Positions 25,676-35,133 of a stretch of 36,497 bases of DNA are shown here, one piece after another (the stretch's first letter is position 1; each line of letters opens with the position of its first letter). The stretch spans positions 1 through 36,497 of the forward strand of contig JAJXTD010000006.1 in the NCBI GenBank assembly GCA_021784035.1, in the 5' to 3' direction. Origin of the DNA: Actinomycetes bacterium (GTDB lineage Bacteria; Actinomycetota; Actinomycetes; S36-B12; CAIYMF01). The position numbers and the translations under genes were made by a program. Under the pieces are notes generated by a model. That model did not search any database and was not told the DNA's origin. It saw only the letters and a program-made list of their open reading frames with translations.

Positions 25676-25795
25676 GTGCGAGCGGATCGGCGGCCGTCCG
25701 CGCCGCGGTCGGTGCCCGGGCCCGTCATGCGAGCGGATCGGCGGCCGTCCGCGCCGCGGTCGGTGCCGGGGCACGTCATGCGAGAGGATCGGTGA
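25676..25795 (+). other. Possible 39-codon ORF over tandem repeats
   Basis: From GTG 25676 an open frame of 39 codons runs through the 51-bp repeats and ends with TGA 25793-25795, overlapping the tsaC GTG in a GTGA junction like other coupled genes here. The product would contain the 17-residue unit MRADRRPSAPRSVPGPV twice. An internal ATG at 25727 could also serve. There is no Shine-Dalgarno sequence before the GTG. It may be a coupling leader ORF, or only a by-product of the repeat. Low confidence. Confidence 0.25.
25678..25793 (+). repeat. 51-bp tandem repeat, about 2.3 copies
   Basis: Units begin at 25678, 25729 and 25780 (GCGAG(C/A)GGATCGG...). The first two units are nearly identical. 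The third is cut after 14 bases and differs in creating GAGAGGATC, the ribosome-binding site of tsaC. It fills the gap between prmC and tsaC. Confidence 0.9.
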
Positions 25796-26442
25796 CCGTG
25801 AGCCTGCACTTCGACACCTCCGACCCGGCCGAGCGCGTCCAGGGGATCGAGGCCGCCGCGAGCGCCGCCCGCCGCGGCGACCTCGTCGTCCTGCCCACCG
25901 ACACCGTGTACGGCGTGGGCTGCGACGCGTTCAACGCGGCCGGCGTCGCCCGGCTCCTCGCGGCCAAGGGCCGCGGCCGGGACATGCCCGTACCGGTGCT
26001 GGTCGGCAGCCCCGACACCATCGAGGGCCTCGCCTACGGCCTGACCAAGGCCGCGCGCGACCTCGTCGAGGCGTTCTGGCCCGGAGCGCTCACCGTCGTG
26101 GTGCGACACCAACCGAGCCTCGCCTGGGACCTCGGCGACGCCCAGGGCACCGTCGCGCTGCGCATGCCGCTGCACCCGGTGGCCCTCGAGCTGCTGGCGG
26201 TCGTCGGTCCGATGGCGGTGAGCAGCGCGAACCGGTCCGGCTCGGCTCCCGCGACGACCTACGCCGAGGCCGAGGCCCAGCTCGGCGACTCGGTCGCCGT
26301 CTACCTCGATGCGGGGACCTCGGGCGAGGCCGTGCCCAGCTCGATCGTCGACGTGTCCGGCCCCGTGCCCCGGCTCCTCCGCCTCGGCGCCGTGGACCTC
26401 GACACCCTGCGTTCGGTCTGCCCCGACCTCCTCGCGGACTGA
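25792..26442 (+). CDS. tsaC: L-threonylcarbamoyladenylate synthase
   Basis: A 216-residue YrdC/Sua5-domain enzyme that makes threonylcarbamoyl-AMP from threonine, bicarbonate and ATP, the first step of t6A37 tRNA modification. Key segments are LVVLPTDTVYGVGCDAFN, KGRGRDMPVPVLVG, FWPGALTVV, ALRMPLHP, SSANRSGSAPA and PSSIVDVSG. The length matches the short TsaC form without the extra Sua5 domain. The start is GTG 25792 after GAGAGGA; GTG 25798 is an alternative. It lies downstream of prfA-prmC, the usual actinobacterial order. Confidence 0.93.
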   Translation: MTVSLHFDTSDPAERVQGIEAAASAARRGDLVVLPTDTVYGVGCDAFNAAGVARLLAAKGRGRDMPVPVLVGSPDTIEGLAYGLTKAARDLVEAFWPGALTVVVRHQPSLAWDLGDAQGTVALRMPLHPVALELLAVVGPMAVSSANRSGSAPATTYAEAEAQLGDSVAVYLDAGTSGEAVPSSIVDVSGPVPRLLRLGAVDLDTLRSVCPDLLAD

Positions 26443-26542
26443 CCGCCGTAGTCACTGAAGGTGGCCCTGGTTGCCTAGAGAGCACCAAACTCCCCCCTCA
26501 CCACACGCGCCGGGGCGGACCGGCCCACCCCGAGGCAGGCCC

Positions 26543-26548
26543 TAGGCT
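26543..26548 (+). promoter_or_regulatory. -10 box of leaderless glyA promoter
   Basis: TAGGCT ends 7 nt before the glyA ATG, with no Shine-Dalgarno sequence. No glycine riboswitch motif is seen in the 113-nt gap. Confidence 0.5.
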
Positions 26549-26555
26549 GGCCGCC

Positions 26556-27824
26556 ATGACCTCCGCCACTCCCTCCTGGGGCCCCGACTTCGCCGCGCTC
26601 GAGACGGTCGACCCCGAGATCGCCCGGATCCTGCTGGCCGAGCGCGACCGGCTCAACGACGGGCTGCAGCTCATCGCGAGCGAGAACTTCACCTCGCCCG
26701 CCGTCCTCGCCGCACTCGGCTCGACGCTGTCGAACAAGTACGCCGAGGGCTATCCCGGTCGGCGCTACTACGGCGGCTGCGAGGTCGTCGACGAGGCGGA
26801 GAACCTCGGCATCGAACGGGCCAAGGAGCTCTTCGGCGCCGAGCACGCCAACCTGCAGCCGCACAGCGGCGCGAGCGCCAACCTCGCGGCGTACGGCGCG
26901 TTCATGAAGCCGGGGGAGACGCTGCTCGCGATGAGCCTGCCGCACGGCGGCCACCTCACCCACGGCTCGAAGGTCTCGTTCTCCGGCAAGTGGTTCAACG
27001 CCGTCCACTACGGCGTGAGCGAGAAGACCGAGGACATCGACTACGACCAGGTCCGCGACCTCGCCCTCGAGCACCGGCCGCGGATGATCATCTGCGGCGG
27101 CTCGGCGATCCCGCGACTCATCGACTTCGCGGCGTTCCGCTCGGTGGCCGACGAGGTCGGCGCGATCCTCATGGTCGACGCCGCGCACTTCATCGGCCTC
27201 GTGGCGGGCAAGGCGATCCCGAGCCCGGTGCCCTACGCCGACGTCGTCACGTTCACCACGCACAAGGTGCTGCGCGGCCCGCGCGGCGGCATGCTCGTGT
27301 GCAAGGCCGAGCACGCCGCGGCGCTCGACAAGGCCGTGTTCCCGATGATGCAGGGCGGCCCGCTCATGCACGCCGTGGCCGCCAAGGCCGTGGCGCTGCG
27401 AGAGTGCGCGACGCCCGAGTACGCGGCGTACGCCCGCCAGGTCATCGCCAACGCGAAGGCGCTCACCGCCGGGCTCGAGGCCGAGGGGATGCGCGCCATC
27501 TCCGGCGGCACGGACACCCACCTCGCGCTGCTCGACCTCCAGGGCGTCGGCGTCACAGGCGCGGAGGCCGAGGCCCGGACCGGGGCGGCGAGGATCGTGC
27601 TCAACAAGAACGCGATCCCCTACGACCCGCAGCCGCCGAGCATCGCCTCCGGCATCCGGGTCGGCACACCCGCCACCACCACGCAGGGGATGGACGAGGC
27701 AGACATGGCGACGATCGCCCGGCTCATCGGCCGCGCGGTCCGCGACGCCGACGGCTCGCAGGCCGCCGCCATCGCCGCCGAGGTCCACGACCTGGTCGCG
27801 GACAAGCCGGCGTACGCGTCCTAG
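26556..27824 (+). CDS. glyA: Serine hydroxymethyltransferase
   Basis: A 422-residue PLP enzyme interconverting serine and glycine with tetrahydrofolate, the main source of one-carbon units. The PLP Lys is K237 in TFTTHKVLRGPRGG. Other family segments are LIASENFTSPAVL, NKYAEGYPGRRYYGG, NLQPHSGASANLAAY and SGIRVGTPATTTQGM. It is full length. It is preceded by a leaderless-type -10 box and followed 10 nt later by wecA. Confidence 0.96.
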   Translation: MTSATPSWGPDFAALETVDPEIARILLAERDRLNDGLQLIASENFTSPAVLAALGSTLSNKYAEGYPGRRYYGGCEVVDEAENLGIERAKELFGAEHANLQPHSGASANLAAYGAFMKPGETLLAMSLPHGGHLTHGSKVSFSGKWFNAVHYGVSEKTEDIDYDQVRDLALEHRPRMIICGGSAIPRLIDFAAFRSVADEVGAILMVDAAHFIGLVAGKAIPSPVPYADVVTFTTHKVLRGPRGGMLVCKAEHAAALDKAVFPMMQGGPLMHAVAAKAVALRECATPEYAAYARQVIANAKALTAGLEAEGMRAISGGTDTHLALLDLQGVGVTGAEAEARTGAARIVLNKNAIPYDPQPPSIASGIRVGTPATTTQGMDEADMATIARLIGRAVRDADGSQAAAIAAEVHDLVADKPAYAS

Positions 27825-27834
27825 GCGCTGTCCC

Positions 27835-28932
27835 GTGCGCGAGTACCTCCTCTGCCTGTTCGTCGCGGCGGCGGTCACCTACCTGGTGACCCCCGTCGCG
27901 CGCACGTTCGCGACCTGGTGGGGCGCGATGGCCGAGGTGCGCGACCGGGACGTGCACGACCAGCCCACGCCGCGGCTCGGCGGCCTGGGCATGGCGGCGG
28001 GTCTCGTCGCGGCGATGCTCGTCGCCAGCCAGCTCCCGCTCATGCGGTCGGTGTTCGGCGGGTCCTCCGAGCCGTCCGCGCTGCTCTCCGGCGCCGCGGT
28101 GCTCGTCGGGCTCGGGATGATCGACGACAAGTACGGCCTGGATGCCCCCACGAAGTTCGCGGGGCAGGCGCTCGCCGGCGCCGTCATGGCCCTGCAGGGC
28201 GTCGCGATCGTCTGGCTGCCCATCGACGGCACGCTCGTCCTCGACCCGGTCACGTCGGTGCTGCTCACGGTGCTCGTGGTCGTCGTTGCGGTCAACGCGA
28301 TCAACTTCATCGACGGTCTGGACGGACTCGCCGCCGGGATCGTGGGCATCGGGTCGCTCGCGTTCTTCGCCTACTCCTACCTGCTGTCCTACGAGTACGG
28401 GTTCACCCGGGCGACCCTCGCCGCGCTGGTCTCGGCGATCCTGGCCGGCATGTGTGCCGGGTTCCTGCCGCACAACCTCAACCCGGCCCGGGTTTTCATG
28501 GGCGACACCGGCTCGATGCTCATCGGGCTCCTGCTCGCGAGCTCGGTGATCACGCTCGTCGGCCAGCTCGACCCGAACGTGGTCCCCGGGCCGACCTTCG
28601 TCCCCGCGCTGCTCCCGATCCTGCTCCCCGCGGCCGTCATGGCAGTCCCGCTGCTGGACATGGCGCTGGCCGTCGTACGCCGTACCCGGGCGCGGCGCAG
28701 CCCGTTCGCGCCGGACAAGCAGCACCTGCACCACCGGCTGCTCGAGCTCGGGCACAGCCAGCGCCGCGCGGTCCTGCTCATGTACGGCTGGACCGGGCTG
28801 CTCGCCTTCACGGCGGTGGGGCTCGCGTTCGTCCCGGTGAGCGTGGCGGCGATCTGGTTCGCCGCCGGGGTGCTCGCGCTGTTCCTCGCGGTCCGCTGGC
28901 CGCAGCTGCGCACCCCGCGCCTTCGCCCCTGA
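27835..28932 (+). CDS. wecA: Polyprenyl-phosphate GlcNAc-1-phosphate transferase (WecA/MraY family)
   Basis: A 365-residue polytopic membrane protein with about ten or eleven hydrophobic helices. It belongs to the family transferring sugar-1-phosphate from UDP-HexNAc to decaprenyl/undecaprenyl phosphate, starting wall polysaccharide (in mycobacteria, arabinogalactan linker) synthesis. Signatures are RDVHDQPTPRLGG near the N-terminus, the acidic GLGMIDDKYGLDAPTKFAGQ region, NAINFIDGLDGLAAG (154-168), ARVFMGDTGSM and the HLHHRLLELGHSQRRAVL loop typical of WecA rather than MraY. The GTG at 27835 has no Shine-Dalgarno sequence; translation may couple to glyA. It sits before the atp operon, as in other actinobacteria. 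Confidence 0.9.
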   Translation: MREYLLCLFVAAAVTYLVTPVARTFATWWGAMAEVRDRDVHDQPTPRLGGLGMAAGLVAAMLVASQLPLMRSVFGGSSEPSALLSGAAVLVGLGMIDDKYGLDAPTKFAGQALAGAVMALQGVAIVWLPIDGTLVLDPVTSVLLTVLVVVVAVNAINFIDGLDGLAAGIVGIGSLAFFAYSYLLSYEYGFTRATLAALVSAILAGMCAGFLPHNLNPARVFMGDTGSMLIGLLLASSVITLVGQLDPNVVPGPTFVPALLPILLPAAVMAVPLLDMALAVVRRTRARRSPFAPDKQHLHHRLLELGHSQRRAVLLMYGWTGLLAFTAVGLAFVPVSVAAIWFAAGVLALFLAVRWPQLRTPRLRP

Positions 28933-28996
28933 TCGCCGACGACACGTCGCGCCGGCACGGATACCGGTCGCTGAGACCGATGTCGCACCCTGTGGT

Positions 28997-29026
28997 TTGG
29001 GTGTGGATACGCCGTGCCCCTAGGCT
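28997..29026 (+). promoter_or_regulatory. Promoter of the atp operon
   Basis: TTGGGT (28997-29002), an 18-nt spacer and TAGGCT (29021-29026) precede the GTG at 29034 by 7 nt. This makes the first atp gene apparently leaderless. Confidence 0.55.
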
Positions 29027-29033
29027 TCCCCCC

Positions 29034-29519
29034 GTGCCCGCCGCCCCCGACGGACCGACCTCCTCCGGCCTCGTCCCCGCTGCCCAGGCGACCTCTGTCG
29101 CCCTGCGGGCCTCCGTCATCCTCACGTCGCTGACCGGTGCCGTCGTGACGGTCGTGGCCGGGCTCGTGAGCGGCGCGAACGCGGCGCTGGGGGCCGGGCT
29201 CGGCGCCCTCATCGCGGTGGTCTTCTTCGCCGCCGGCCAGTACGCCGTGACCCGGCTGCTGTCGGCCAACGCCGACTTCGCCCTCTCCGGGGCCCTGCTC
29301 GTCTACCTGACGCAGGTGCTCGTCCTGTTCGGCCTCATCGCCGTCCTCAAGGACGCGACCTGGCTCAACCCCAAGGCCTTCGCCCTCTCGATCGTGATCT
29401 GCACGGTGGTGTGGGTCGGCACCCAGCTGTGGACGATGCAGCGGATCAAGGTGCTCGTGGTCGAGCCCGCCGCGGGCACCGACCGCCAGGCCGCGGACGG
29501 GGCGGAGGTGGAGCAGTGA
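29034..29519 (+). CDS. atpI: ATP synthase protein I-like
   Basis: A 161-residue membrane protein with four predicted helices (about residues 22-46, 50-72, 82-104 and 113-135) and a short charged tail. By position and topology it matches the ATP-synt_I family, which helps assemble the c-ring and may move cations. The GTG start is set by the TAGGCT box 7 nt upstream. Its stop overlaps the next gene by 4 nt (GTGA). It is the first gene of the ATP synthase operon. Confidence 0.8.
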   Translation: MPAAPDGPTSSGLVPAAQATSVALRASVILTSLTGAVVTVVAGLVSGANAALGAGLGALIAVVFFAAGQYAVTRLLSANADFALSGALLVYLTQVLVLFGLIAVLKDATWLNPKAFALSIVICTVVWVGTQLWTMQRIKVLVVEPAAGTDRQAADGAEVEQ

Positions 29520-29965
29520 CCGCGCCCGGCACGCCCCGGCCCGCCCCGGGTGGAGCGCCGCGACCGACCCCGCCCCCCGCCTCGGGTCACCACGACGCCC
29601 AGTGGTACCGTCGCGTCGCGACGAAGGCGTCCGCGGAACCGGATGCGCTGCCCCCGGGCCGCGTGTCAGACGATGCGGCGTGGGCCGCCGTCAGCCTCAT
29701 GACCGCGGGGATCCTGCTCTACGGCGGCATCGGCTGGCTCGTGGGCCATTTCCTGGGCAACCAGTCGCTCTTCGTCGCGGGGGGTGTCCTCGTCGGGGTC
29801 GTCCTCGCCATGTTCATGCTGTTCCGCCGGCTCGAGCCGCCCACGGCCCGCGCCCGAGACGCTGCGACCGGACCGGACGCCACCGGCCGTCGCACGGAGG
29901 TCGTCGCACCGATGCCCGTCCTGACCGACCCCACCACGACGATGGAGTCGCACCGTGTCCGGTGA
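29516..29965 (+). CDS. AtpZ/AtpI-like two-helix membrane protein
   Basis: A 149-residue protein with a Pro-rich N-terminus (residues 1-25), two membrane helices (about 62-84 and 87-108, joined by GNQSLF) and a hydrophilic tail ending inside the atpB start. The two-helix hairpin AAVSLMTAGILLYGGIGWLVG ... VLVGVVLAMFMLFRRL resembles the AtpZ family found next to atpI in many ATP synthase operons. It overlaps atpI by 4 nt and atpB by 11 nt. The family assignment is moderate; the function is assembly- or ion-related by analogy. Confidence 0.65.
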   Translation: MTAPGTPRPAPGGAPRPTPPPASGHHDAQWYRRVATKASAEPDALPPGRVSDDAAWAAVSLMTAGILLYGGIGWLVGHFLGNQSLFVAGGVLVGVVLAMFMLFRRLEPPTARARDAATGPDATGRRTEVVAPMPVLTDPTTTMESHRVR

Positions 29966-30776
29966 CGTCCTGCTGGCCGCCGAGTCCGGCTGCCACCTCA
30001 ACTCCGGCTGCGGTTTCCCCGCGCCCGACGCGTCGATCTTCAACTTCGACTCCATCGTCGAGTTCGACATCGCCGGGCTGACGTTCCACATCACGAAGCC
30101 GATGATCCTGCTCTGGATCGCCGCCGCGGTCGTGGTGATCTTCTTCGTGATGGCGTTCCGCCGCGCCTCGGTCGTCCCGCGCGGGATGCAGAACGTCGGC
30201 GAGTACGGCTACCTCTTCGTGCGCGACGGCATCGCCCGCGACACGATCGGCAAGCAGGGCGACGCGTTCGTCCCGCTGCTGTTCTCGTTCTTCTTCTTCA
30301 TCTGGGTGCTCAACTTCATGAGCATCGTCCCGTTCGCGCAGTTCCCGGTGACGTCGCGCTTCGCGATCCCGCTCTCGTTCGCCGTGCTCGTCTACCTGCT
30401 CTGGGTCCCGCTCGGCGTCAAGCGCCAGGGTGCCGGGGCGTTCTTCAAGTCGATGACGATGCCGCCGGACGTCCCCAAGGCGATGTACGTCCTGCTGATC
30501 CCGATCGAGATCCTGTCGAACTTCATCGTGCGGCCGTTCACGCACTCGGTCCGTCTGTTCGCCAACATGTTCGCCGGGCACATGCTCATCGTGACGTTCT
30601 CGGTGGCCACCTGGTACCTGCTCTCGCCGTCGGTCATCGGCATCCTCGGCTCGGCCGCGTCGTTCACGGTCACCGTGGGCCTCACCGGCTTCGAGATGCT
30701 GATCCAGGCGCTGCAGGCCTATGTCTTCACCCTCCTCGCGGCGGTCTACATCAACGACGCCGTGAACGCCCACTGA
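29955..30776 (+). CDS. atpB: ATP synthase F0 subunit a
   Basis: A 273-residue membrane stator subunit that forms the proton half-channels beside the c-ring. The essential Arg is R200 in FTHSVRLFANMFAGHM. The terminal helix segment GLTGFEMLIQALQAYVFTLLAAVYI contains the conserved Glu and Gln. The GTG at 29955 overlaps the previous gene by 11 nt. About five to six helices are visible, with an extracytoplasmic Cys-containing N-terminus (CHLNSGCGFP). Confidence 0.95.
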   Translation: MSGDVLLAAESGCHLNSGCGFPAPDASIFNFDSIVEFDIAGLTFHITKPMILLWIAAAVVVIFFVMAFRRASVVPRGMQNVGEYGYLFVRDGIARDTIGKQGDAFVPLLFSFFFFIWVLNFMSIVPFAQFPVTSRFAIPLSFAVLVYLLWVPLGVKRQGAGAFFKSMTMPPDVPKAMYVLLIPIEILSNFIVRPFTHSVRLFANMFAGHMLIVTFSVATWYLLSPSVIGILGSAASFTVTVGLTGFEMLIQALQAYVFTLLAAVYINDAVNAH

Positions 30777-30827
30777 CCCACCGCACGGCCAAGCACCACC
30801 CACAGCTCCACCCCGGACCGAAACTGA

Positions 30828-31094
<267 letters not shown>

Positions 31095-31137
31095 CCTGCT
31101 CGTCCCGATCGATCGTCACTGACGGAGAACTCACGTC

Positions 31138-31674
31138 ATGAACCTTCTTGCCAGCGAAGAGGCGCCGAACGTCCTCGCCGTGCCGCTCGACGAGCTCATC
31201 CTGGGCATCGTCGCCTTCCTCATCGTCTTCTGGGCGCTGTCGAAGCTGGCCCTGCCGGGGATCCGCAAGGCGCTCGAGGAGCGCACGTCGGCGATCGAGG
31301 GCGGCATCGCCCGGGCCGAGCAGCGCGAGGCCGAGGCGGCGGCGCTCTACGAGCGCTACCAGGCCCAGCTCGCCGAGGCCCGGACCGAGGCGGCCCAGAT
31401 CCGCGCCCAGGCGCAGTCGGACAGGGTGGCCATCGTCGAGGAGGCCAGGTCGGAGGCAGCCGAGGCCGCCGCCGCGGTGACCGCTCGCGCGGACGCCGCG
31501 ATCAGCGCCGAGCGCGCCGCGACCGTCGCGTCGCTGCGCCGTGAGGTCGGCACGCTGGCGCTGTCGCTCGCCGGCAAGGTCGTGGGGGAGTCCCTCGAGG
31601 ACGACGCCCGCGCCCGGGCCACCGTGGACCGCTTCATCGCGGACCTCGAGGCGCAGGCATCGGCGGGCCACTGA
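31138..31674 (+). CDS. atpF: ATP synthase F0 subunit b
   Basis: A 178-residue stator subunit. One N-terminal membrane helix (about residues 19-38, LILGIVAFLIVFWALSKLA) is followed by a long Ala/Glu/Arg-rich coiled coil forming the peripheral stalk, and a C-terminal end that contacts the delta subunit. The ATG follows GGAG. The stop overlaps the atpH start by one base (TGATG). Confidence 0.94.
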   Translation: MNLLASEEAPNVLAVPLDELILGIVAFLIVFWALSKLALPGIRKALEERTSAIEGGIARAEQREAEAAALYERYQAQLAEARTEAAQIRAQAQSDRVAIVEEARSEAAEAAAAVTARADAAISAERAATVASLRREVGTLALSLAGKVVGESLEDDARARATVDRFIADLEAQASAGH

Positions 31675-32483
31675 TGCTCGGCTCCTCGCGCGAGTCCCTC
31701 ACCGCGCTGCGTGCGTCGCTCGACGCCCGCCGCGGGGACGAGGGGTTCGCCAGCGTCTCCGGCGACCTGCTGGCCGTCGCGAGCGTCCTGGGCGGCGAGA
31801 AGACGCTGCGCCAGACCCTCGCCGACTCCGGCCAGCCGGTGGAGCTGCGCGCCGGAATCCTGACGTCGCTGCTCGCCGGCAAGGTCGCGGCGCCGTCGCT
31901 GGCGGTGCTCACCGACGTCGTGAGCAGCCGCTGGTCGAACGACGCCGACCTCGTCGACGCCGTCGAGCAGCTCGGTGCGCAGGCCGCGTTCACCGTCGCC
32001 GAGACCGACGGCACGCTCGACCGGGTCGAGGACGAGCTGTTCACGTTCGGTCGCGCGGTCGACGACTCGCCCGAGCTCCAGCTGGCCCTCACCGACCCGT
32101 CGGTGCCGGCGGCCCGCAAGGGCGATCTCGTGCGCGACCTCGTGGGCGGCACGGCGTCTCCGGTCTCCACCGATCTGCTCGCCCACGCGGCCGGCAACCT
32201 GCGCGGACGCCGTCCCGCCGCGGCCGTGGAGGAGCTCGCACGCCTGGCCTCCGACCAGCGCCGCCAGGTGCTCGCCGAGGTGCGCAGCGCGATCGACCTC
32301 GACGCCGACCAGCGCTCCCGGCTCGGCGCCGCGCTCACCCGGCTCCAGGGACGGCAGGTGCGCGTCAACGTCATCGTCGACCCCGAGGTCGTCGGCGGCA
32401 TCGTCGTCCGTGTGGGCGACGACGTCATCGACGGCAGTGTCTCGTCCCGACTGGAGCAGGCGCGTCGCGCCCTCTCCGCCTGA
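31674..32483 (+). CDS. atpH: ATP synthase F1 subunit delta
   Basis: A 269-residue stator protein. The C-terminal part (about residues 90-269) is the OSCP/delta domain, ending [26 protein letters not shown]. The N-terminal extension makes it longer than the 180 residues of E. coli delta, which is usual in actinobacteria. It starts in a one-base overlap with atpF. Confidence 0.93.
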   Translation: MLGSSRESLTALRASLDARRGDEGFASVSGDLLAVASVLGGEKTLRQTLADSGQPVELRAGILTSLLAGKVAAPSLAVLTDVVSSRWSNDADLVDAVEQLGAQAAFTVAETDGTLDRVEDELFTFGRAVDDSPELQLALTDPSVPAARKGDLVRDLVGGTASPVSTDLLAHAAGNLRGRRPAAAVEELARLASDQRRQVLAEVRSAIDLDADQRSRLGAALTRLQGRQVRVNVIVDPEVVGGIVVRVGDDVIDGSVSSRLEQARRALSA

Positions 32484-32534
32484 GCACGCCACCCGCACCA
32501 CCCGCACTGACGACCGAACGACCCATGACAGCAC

Positions 32535-32552
32535 CACGCCGAGCACGGCGTG
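32535..32552 (+). other. Hairpin upstream of atpA
   Basis: CACGCCG-agca-CGGCGTG lies in the 91-nt gap between atpH and atpA, ending 22 nt before the ATG. It could stabilise a processed mRNA end or tune atpA translation. The role is not known. Confidence 0.4.
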
Positions 32553-32574
32553 TGGAACGAGAGAGCAGGGCACC

Positions 32575-34209
32575 ATGACGGAGCTGACGATCCGGCCGGA
32601 GGACATCCGCGACGCGATCGCGCGGAACGTCGAGTCGTACGCACCCGGGACCACGCGCGAGGAGGTCGGGCGCGTCACGGAGACGGGCGACGGCATCGCG
32701 CGCGTCGAGGGTCTGCACTCGGCGATGACCAACGAGCTGCTCGAGTTCGAGGGCGGGCTCCTGGGCCTCGCGCTCAACCTCGACGTCCGCGAGATCGGCA
32801 CCGTGCTCCTCGGCGACGGGTCGCACATCGAGGAGGGCCAGTCGGTCAAGCGCACCGGCGAGATCCTCTCGGTGCCGGTCGGCGACGGCTACCTCGGCCG
32901 GGTCGTCGACCCGCTGGGCAACCCGATCGACGGCAAGGGCCCGATCGAGTCCGAGGCGCGTCGCGCCCTCGAGCTCCAGGCGCCCTCGGTCGTCCAGCGC
33001 CAGCCGGTCAAGGAGCCGATGCTCACGGGCATCAAGGCGATCGACGCCATGACGGCCATCGGACGCGGTCAGCGCCAGCTGATCATCGGCGACCGCCAGA
33101 CCGGCAAGACCGCCGTGGCGATCGACACGATCATCAACCAGAAGCAGAACTGGGAGTCCGGCGACCCCAAGAAGCAGGTCAAGTGCATCTACGTCGCGAT
33201 CGGCCAGAAGGGCTCGACCATCGCGGCGGTCAAGGGCGCGCTCGAGGAGTCGGGCGCGATGCCGTACACGACCATCGTCGCGTCGCCGGCGTCCGACCCG
33301 GCGGGCTTCAAGTACCTCGCCCCGTACACCGGCTCGGCCATCGGCCAGCACTGGATGTACCAGGGCCAGCACGTCCTCATCATCTTCGACGACCTGTCCA
33401 AGCAGGCCGAGGCCTACCGCGCGGTCTCGCTGCTGCTGCGCCGCCCGCCGGGCCGCGAGGCCTACCCCGGTGACGTCTTCTACCTGCACTCGCGGCTGCT
33501 CGAGCGCTGCGCCAAGCTCTCCGACGAGCTCGGCGGCGGCTCGATGACCGGCCTGCCGATCATCGAGACCAAGGCCAACGACGTGTCGGCGTACATCCCG
33601 ACCAACGTCATCTCGATCACCGACGGCCAGTGCTTCCTCGAGTCGGACCTGTTCAACTCCGGTGTGCGTCCGGCCATCAACGTCGGCGTGTCCGTCTCCC
33701 GCGTGGGCGGCTCGGCGCAGCCGAAGGCGATGAAGAAGGTCGCCGGGCGCCTGCGCCTGGACCTCGCCCAGTTCCGCGAGCTCGAGGCGTTCTCGGCCTT
33801 CGGCTCCGACCTCGACGCCGCGTCCAAGGCGCAGCTCGAGCGCGGCGCCCGCCTGGTCGAGCTGCTCAAGCAGCCGCAGTACGCCCCCTTCCCGATGGAG
33901 GAGGAGGCCGTGTCGGTCTGGTCGGGCACCACGGGCAAGCTCGACGACGTCCCGCTCGAGGACATCAAGCGCTTCGAGCGCGAGTTCCTCGACTACCTCA
34001 AGCGCGACCACAAGGCCGTGCTGGACAGCATCCGCTCGACCGCGGACCTCTCCGACGACTCGGTCACGCTGCTCGAGGGCGCGGTGACGACGTTCAAGGG
34101 TCAGTTCACGACGAGCGCCGGCACGCCGCTCGTCGTCAACGAGCCGGTGGCCGCGGCGCTGGACGAGTCCGAGGTCAAGCACGCGACGATCACCAAGGTC
34201 AAGGGCTGA
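32575..34209 (+). CDS. atpA: ATP synthase F1 subunit alpha
   Basis: A 544-residue F1 subunit forming the non-catalytic nucleotide sites of the alpha3-beta3 head. Walker A is GDRQTGKT (172-179), with Gln replacing the usual Gly, as is typical of alpha. The family segments [45 protein letters not shown] and the arginine-finger region [19 protein letters not shown] are present. The ATG at 32575 has GAGAGCAGGG upstream. The C-terminal extension past the usual end is common in actinobacteria. Confidence 0.97.
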   Translation: MTELTIRPEDIRDAIARNVESYAPGTTREEVGRVTETGDGIARVEGLHSAMTNELLEFEGGLLGLALNLDVREIGTVLLGDGSHIEEGQSVKRTGEILSVPVGDGYLGRVVDPLGNPIDGKGPIESEARRALELQAPSVVQRQPVKEPMLTGIKAIDAMTAIGRGQRQLIIGDRQTGKTAVAIDTIINQKQNWESGDPKKQVKCIYVAIGQKGSTIAAVKGALEESGAMPYTTIVASPASDPAGFKYLAPYTGSAIGQHWMYQGQHVLIIFDDLSKQAEAYRAVSLLLRRPPGREAYPGDVFYLHSRLLERCAKLSDELGGGSMTGLPIIETKANDVSAYIPTNVISITDGQCFLESDLFNSGVRPAINVGVSVSRVGGSAQPKAMKKVAGRLRLDLAQFRELEAFSAFGSDLDAASKAQLERGARLVELLKQPQYAPFPMEEEAVSVWSGTTGKLDDVPLEDIKRFEREFLDYLKRDHKAVLDSIRSTADLSDDSVTLLEGAVTTFKGQFTTSAGTPLVVNEPVAAALDESEVKHATITKVKG

Positions 34210-34221
34210 GGTCAGTCCCCC

Positions 34222-35133
34222 ATGGGTGCACAGCAGCGGGTCTACCGGCGGCGGATCAAGACCGTCCAGTCGACCAAGAAGATCACCAAGGCGATGGAGC
34301 TCATCGCCTCGTCCCGGATCGTGAAGGCGCAGCAGCGGGTGGAGGCGGCCCTGCCCTACACCCGTGAGCTGACCCGCGCGATCTCCGCGGCGGCGACGCA
34401 CACCGGTGGCGGTCACCCGCTGACCGAGACCGAGCAGCGGGTGCAGCAGCGCGCTGCGGTGCTCGTCATCACGTCCGACCGTGGCCTGGCCGGTGCATAC
34501 TCCTCGAGCGCCATCAAGGAGGCGGAGCAGCTCAGCTCGCTGATCCGCGAGCGGGGCATGGAGGTCGTGCCGTTCCTCGTCGGGCGCAAGGCCGTGGCCT
34601 ACTACAAGTTCCGCGGCCGCGCGATGGCGGCATCCTGGACGGGATTCTCCGACCAGCCGACGTACGCCCACGCCAAGGAGATCGCGGCGGCGCTGCTCGA
34701 GTCGTTCCTCAGCCGGACCGAGGACGGCGGCACCGACGAGATCCACGTCGTCTACACGCACTTCCAGAGCATGGTCACGCAGGTCCCGACCGTACGCCGG
34801 ATCCTGCCGCTGGAGGTCGTCGAGCAGACGGCCGCCGAGGCCGCGGCCGCCGGCCAGGGCCCGTTCCCGCTCTACGAGTTCGAGCCGTCGGGCCCTGCGG
34901 TCCTCGACTCGCTGCTCCCGAAGTACGTCGAGAACCTCGTGTTCACCTCGCTGCTGCTCTCCGCGGCGTCCGAGCACGCAGCCCGTCGTCGCGCCATGAA
35001 GGCGGCGACGGACAACGCCGAGGAGCTCATCAAGACCCTCAGCCGCCAGGCAAACCAGGCCCGCCAGGCCGAGATCACCCAAGAGATCAGCGAGATCGTC
35101 GGCGGCGCCGACGCGCTCTCCGCATCCGCATAG
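34222..35133 (+). CDS. atpG: ATP synthase F1 subunit gamma
   Basis: A 303-residue central-stalk subunit that turns inside the F1 head. The N-terminal helix [20 protein letters not shown] and C-terminal [20 protein letters not shown] form the conserved coiled-coil shaft; [16 protein letters not shown] starts the Rossmann-like part. There is a 12-nt gap after atpA. The length is normal for actinobacteria. Confidence 0.96.
   Translation: MGAQQRVYRRRIKTVQSTKKITKAMELIASSRIVKAQQRVEAALPYTRELTRAISAAATHTGGGHPLTETEQRVQQRAAVLVITSDRGLAGAYSSSAIKEAEQLSSLIRERGMEVVPFLVGRKAVAYYKFRGRAMAASWTGFSDQPTYAHAKEIAAALLESFLSRTEDGGTDEIHVVYTHFQSMVTQVPTVRRILPLEVVEQTAAEAAAAGQGPFPLYEFEPSGPAVLDSLLPKYVENLVFTSLLLSAASEHAARRRAMKAATDNAEELIKTLSRQANQARQAEITQEISEIVGGADALSASA

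Noticed and set aside
26443-26555. A glycine riboswitch before glyA
   Set aside because: There is no glycine aptamer motif, and the -10 box adjacent to the ATG leaves no room for a leader.
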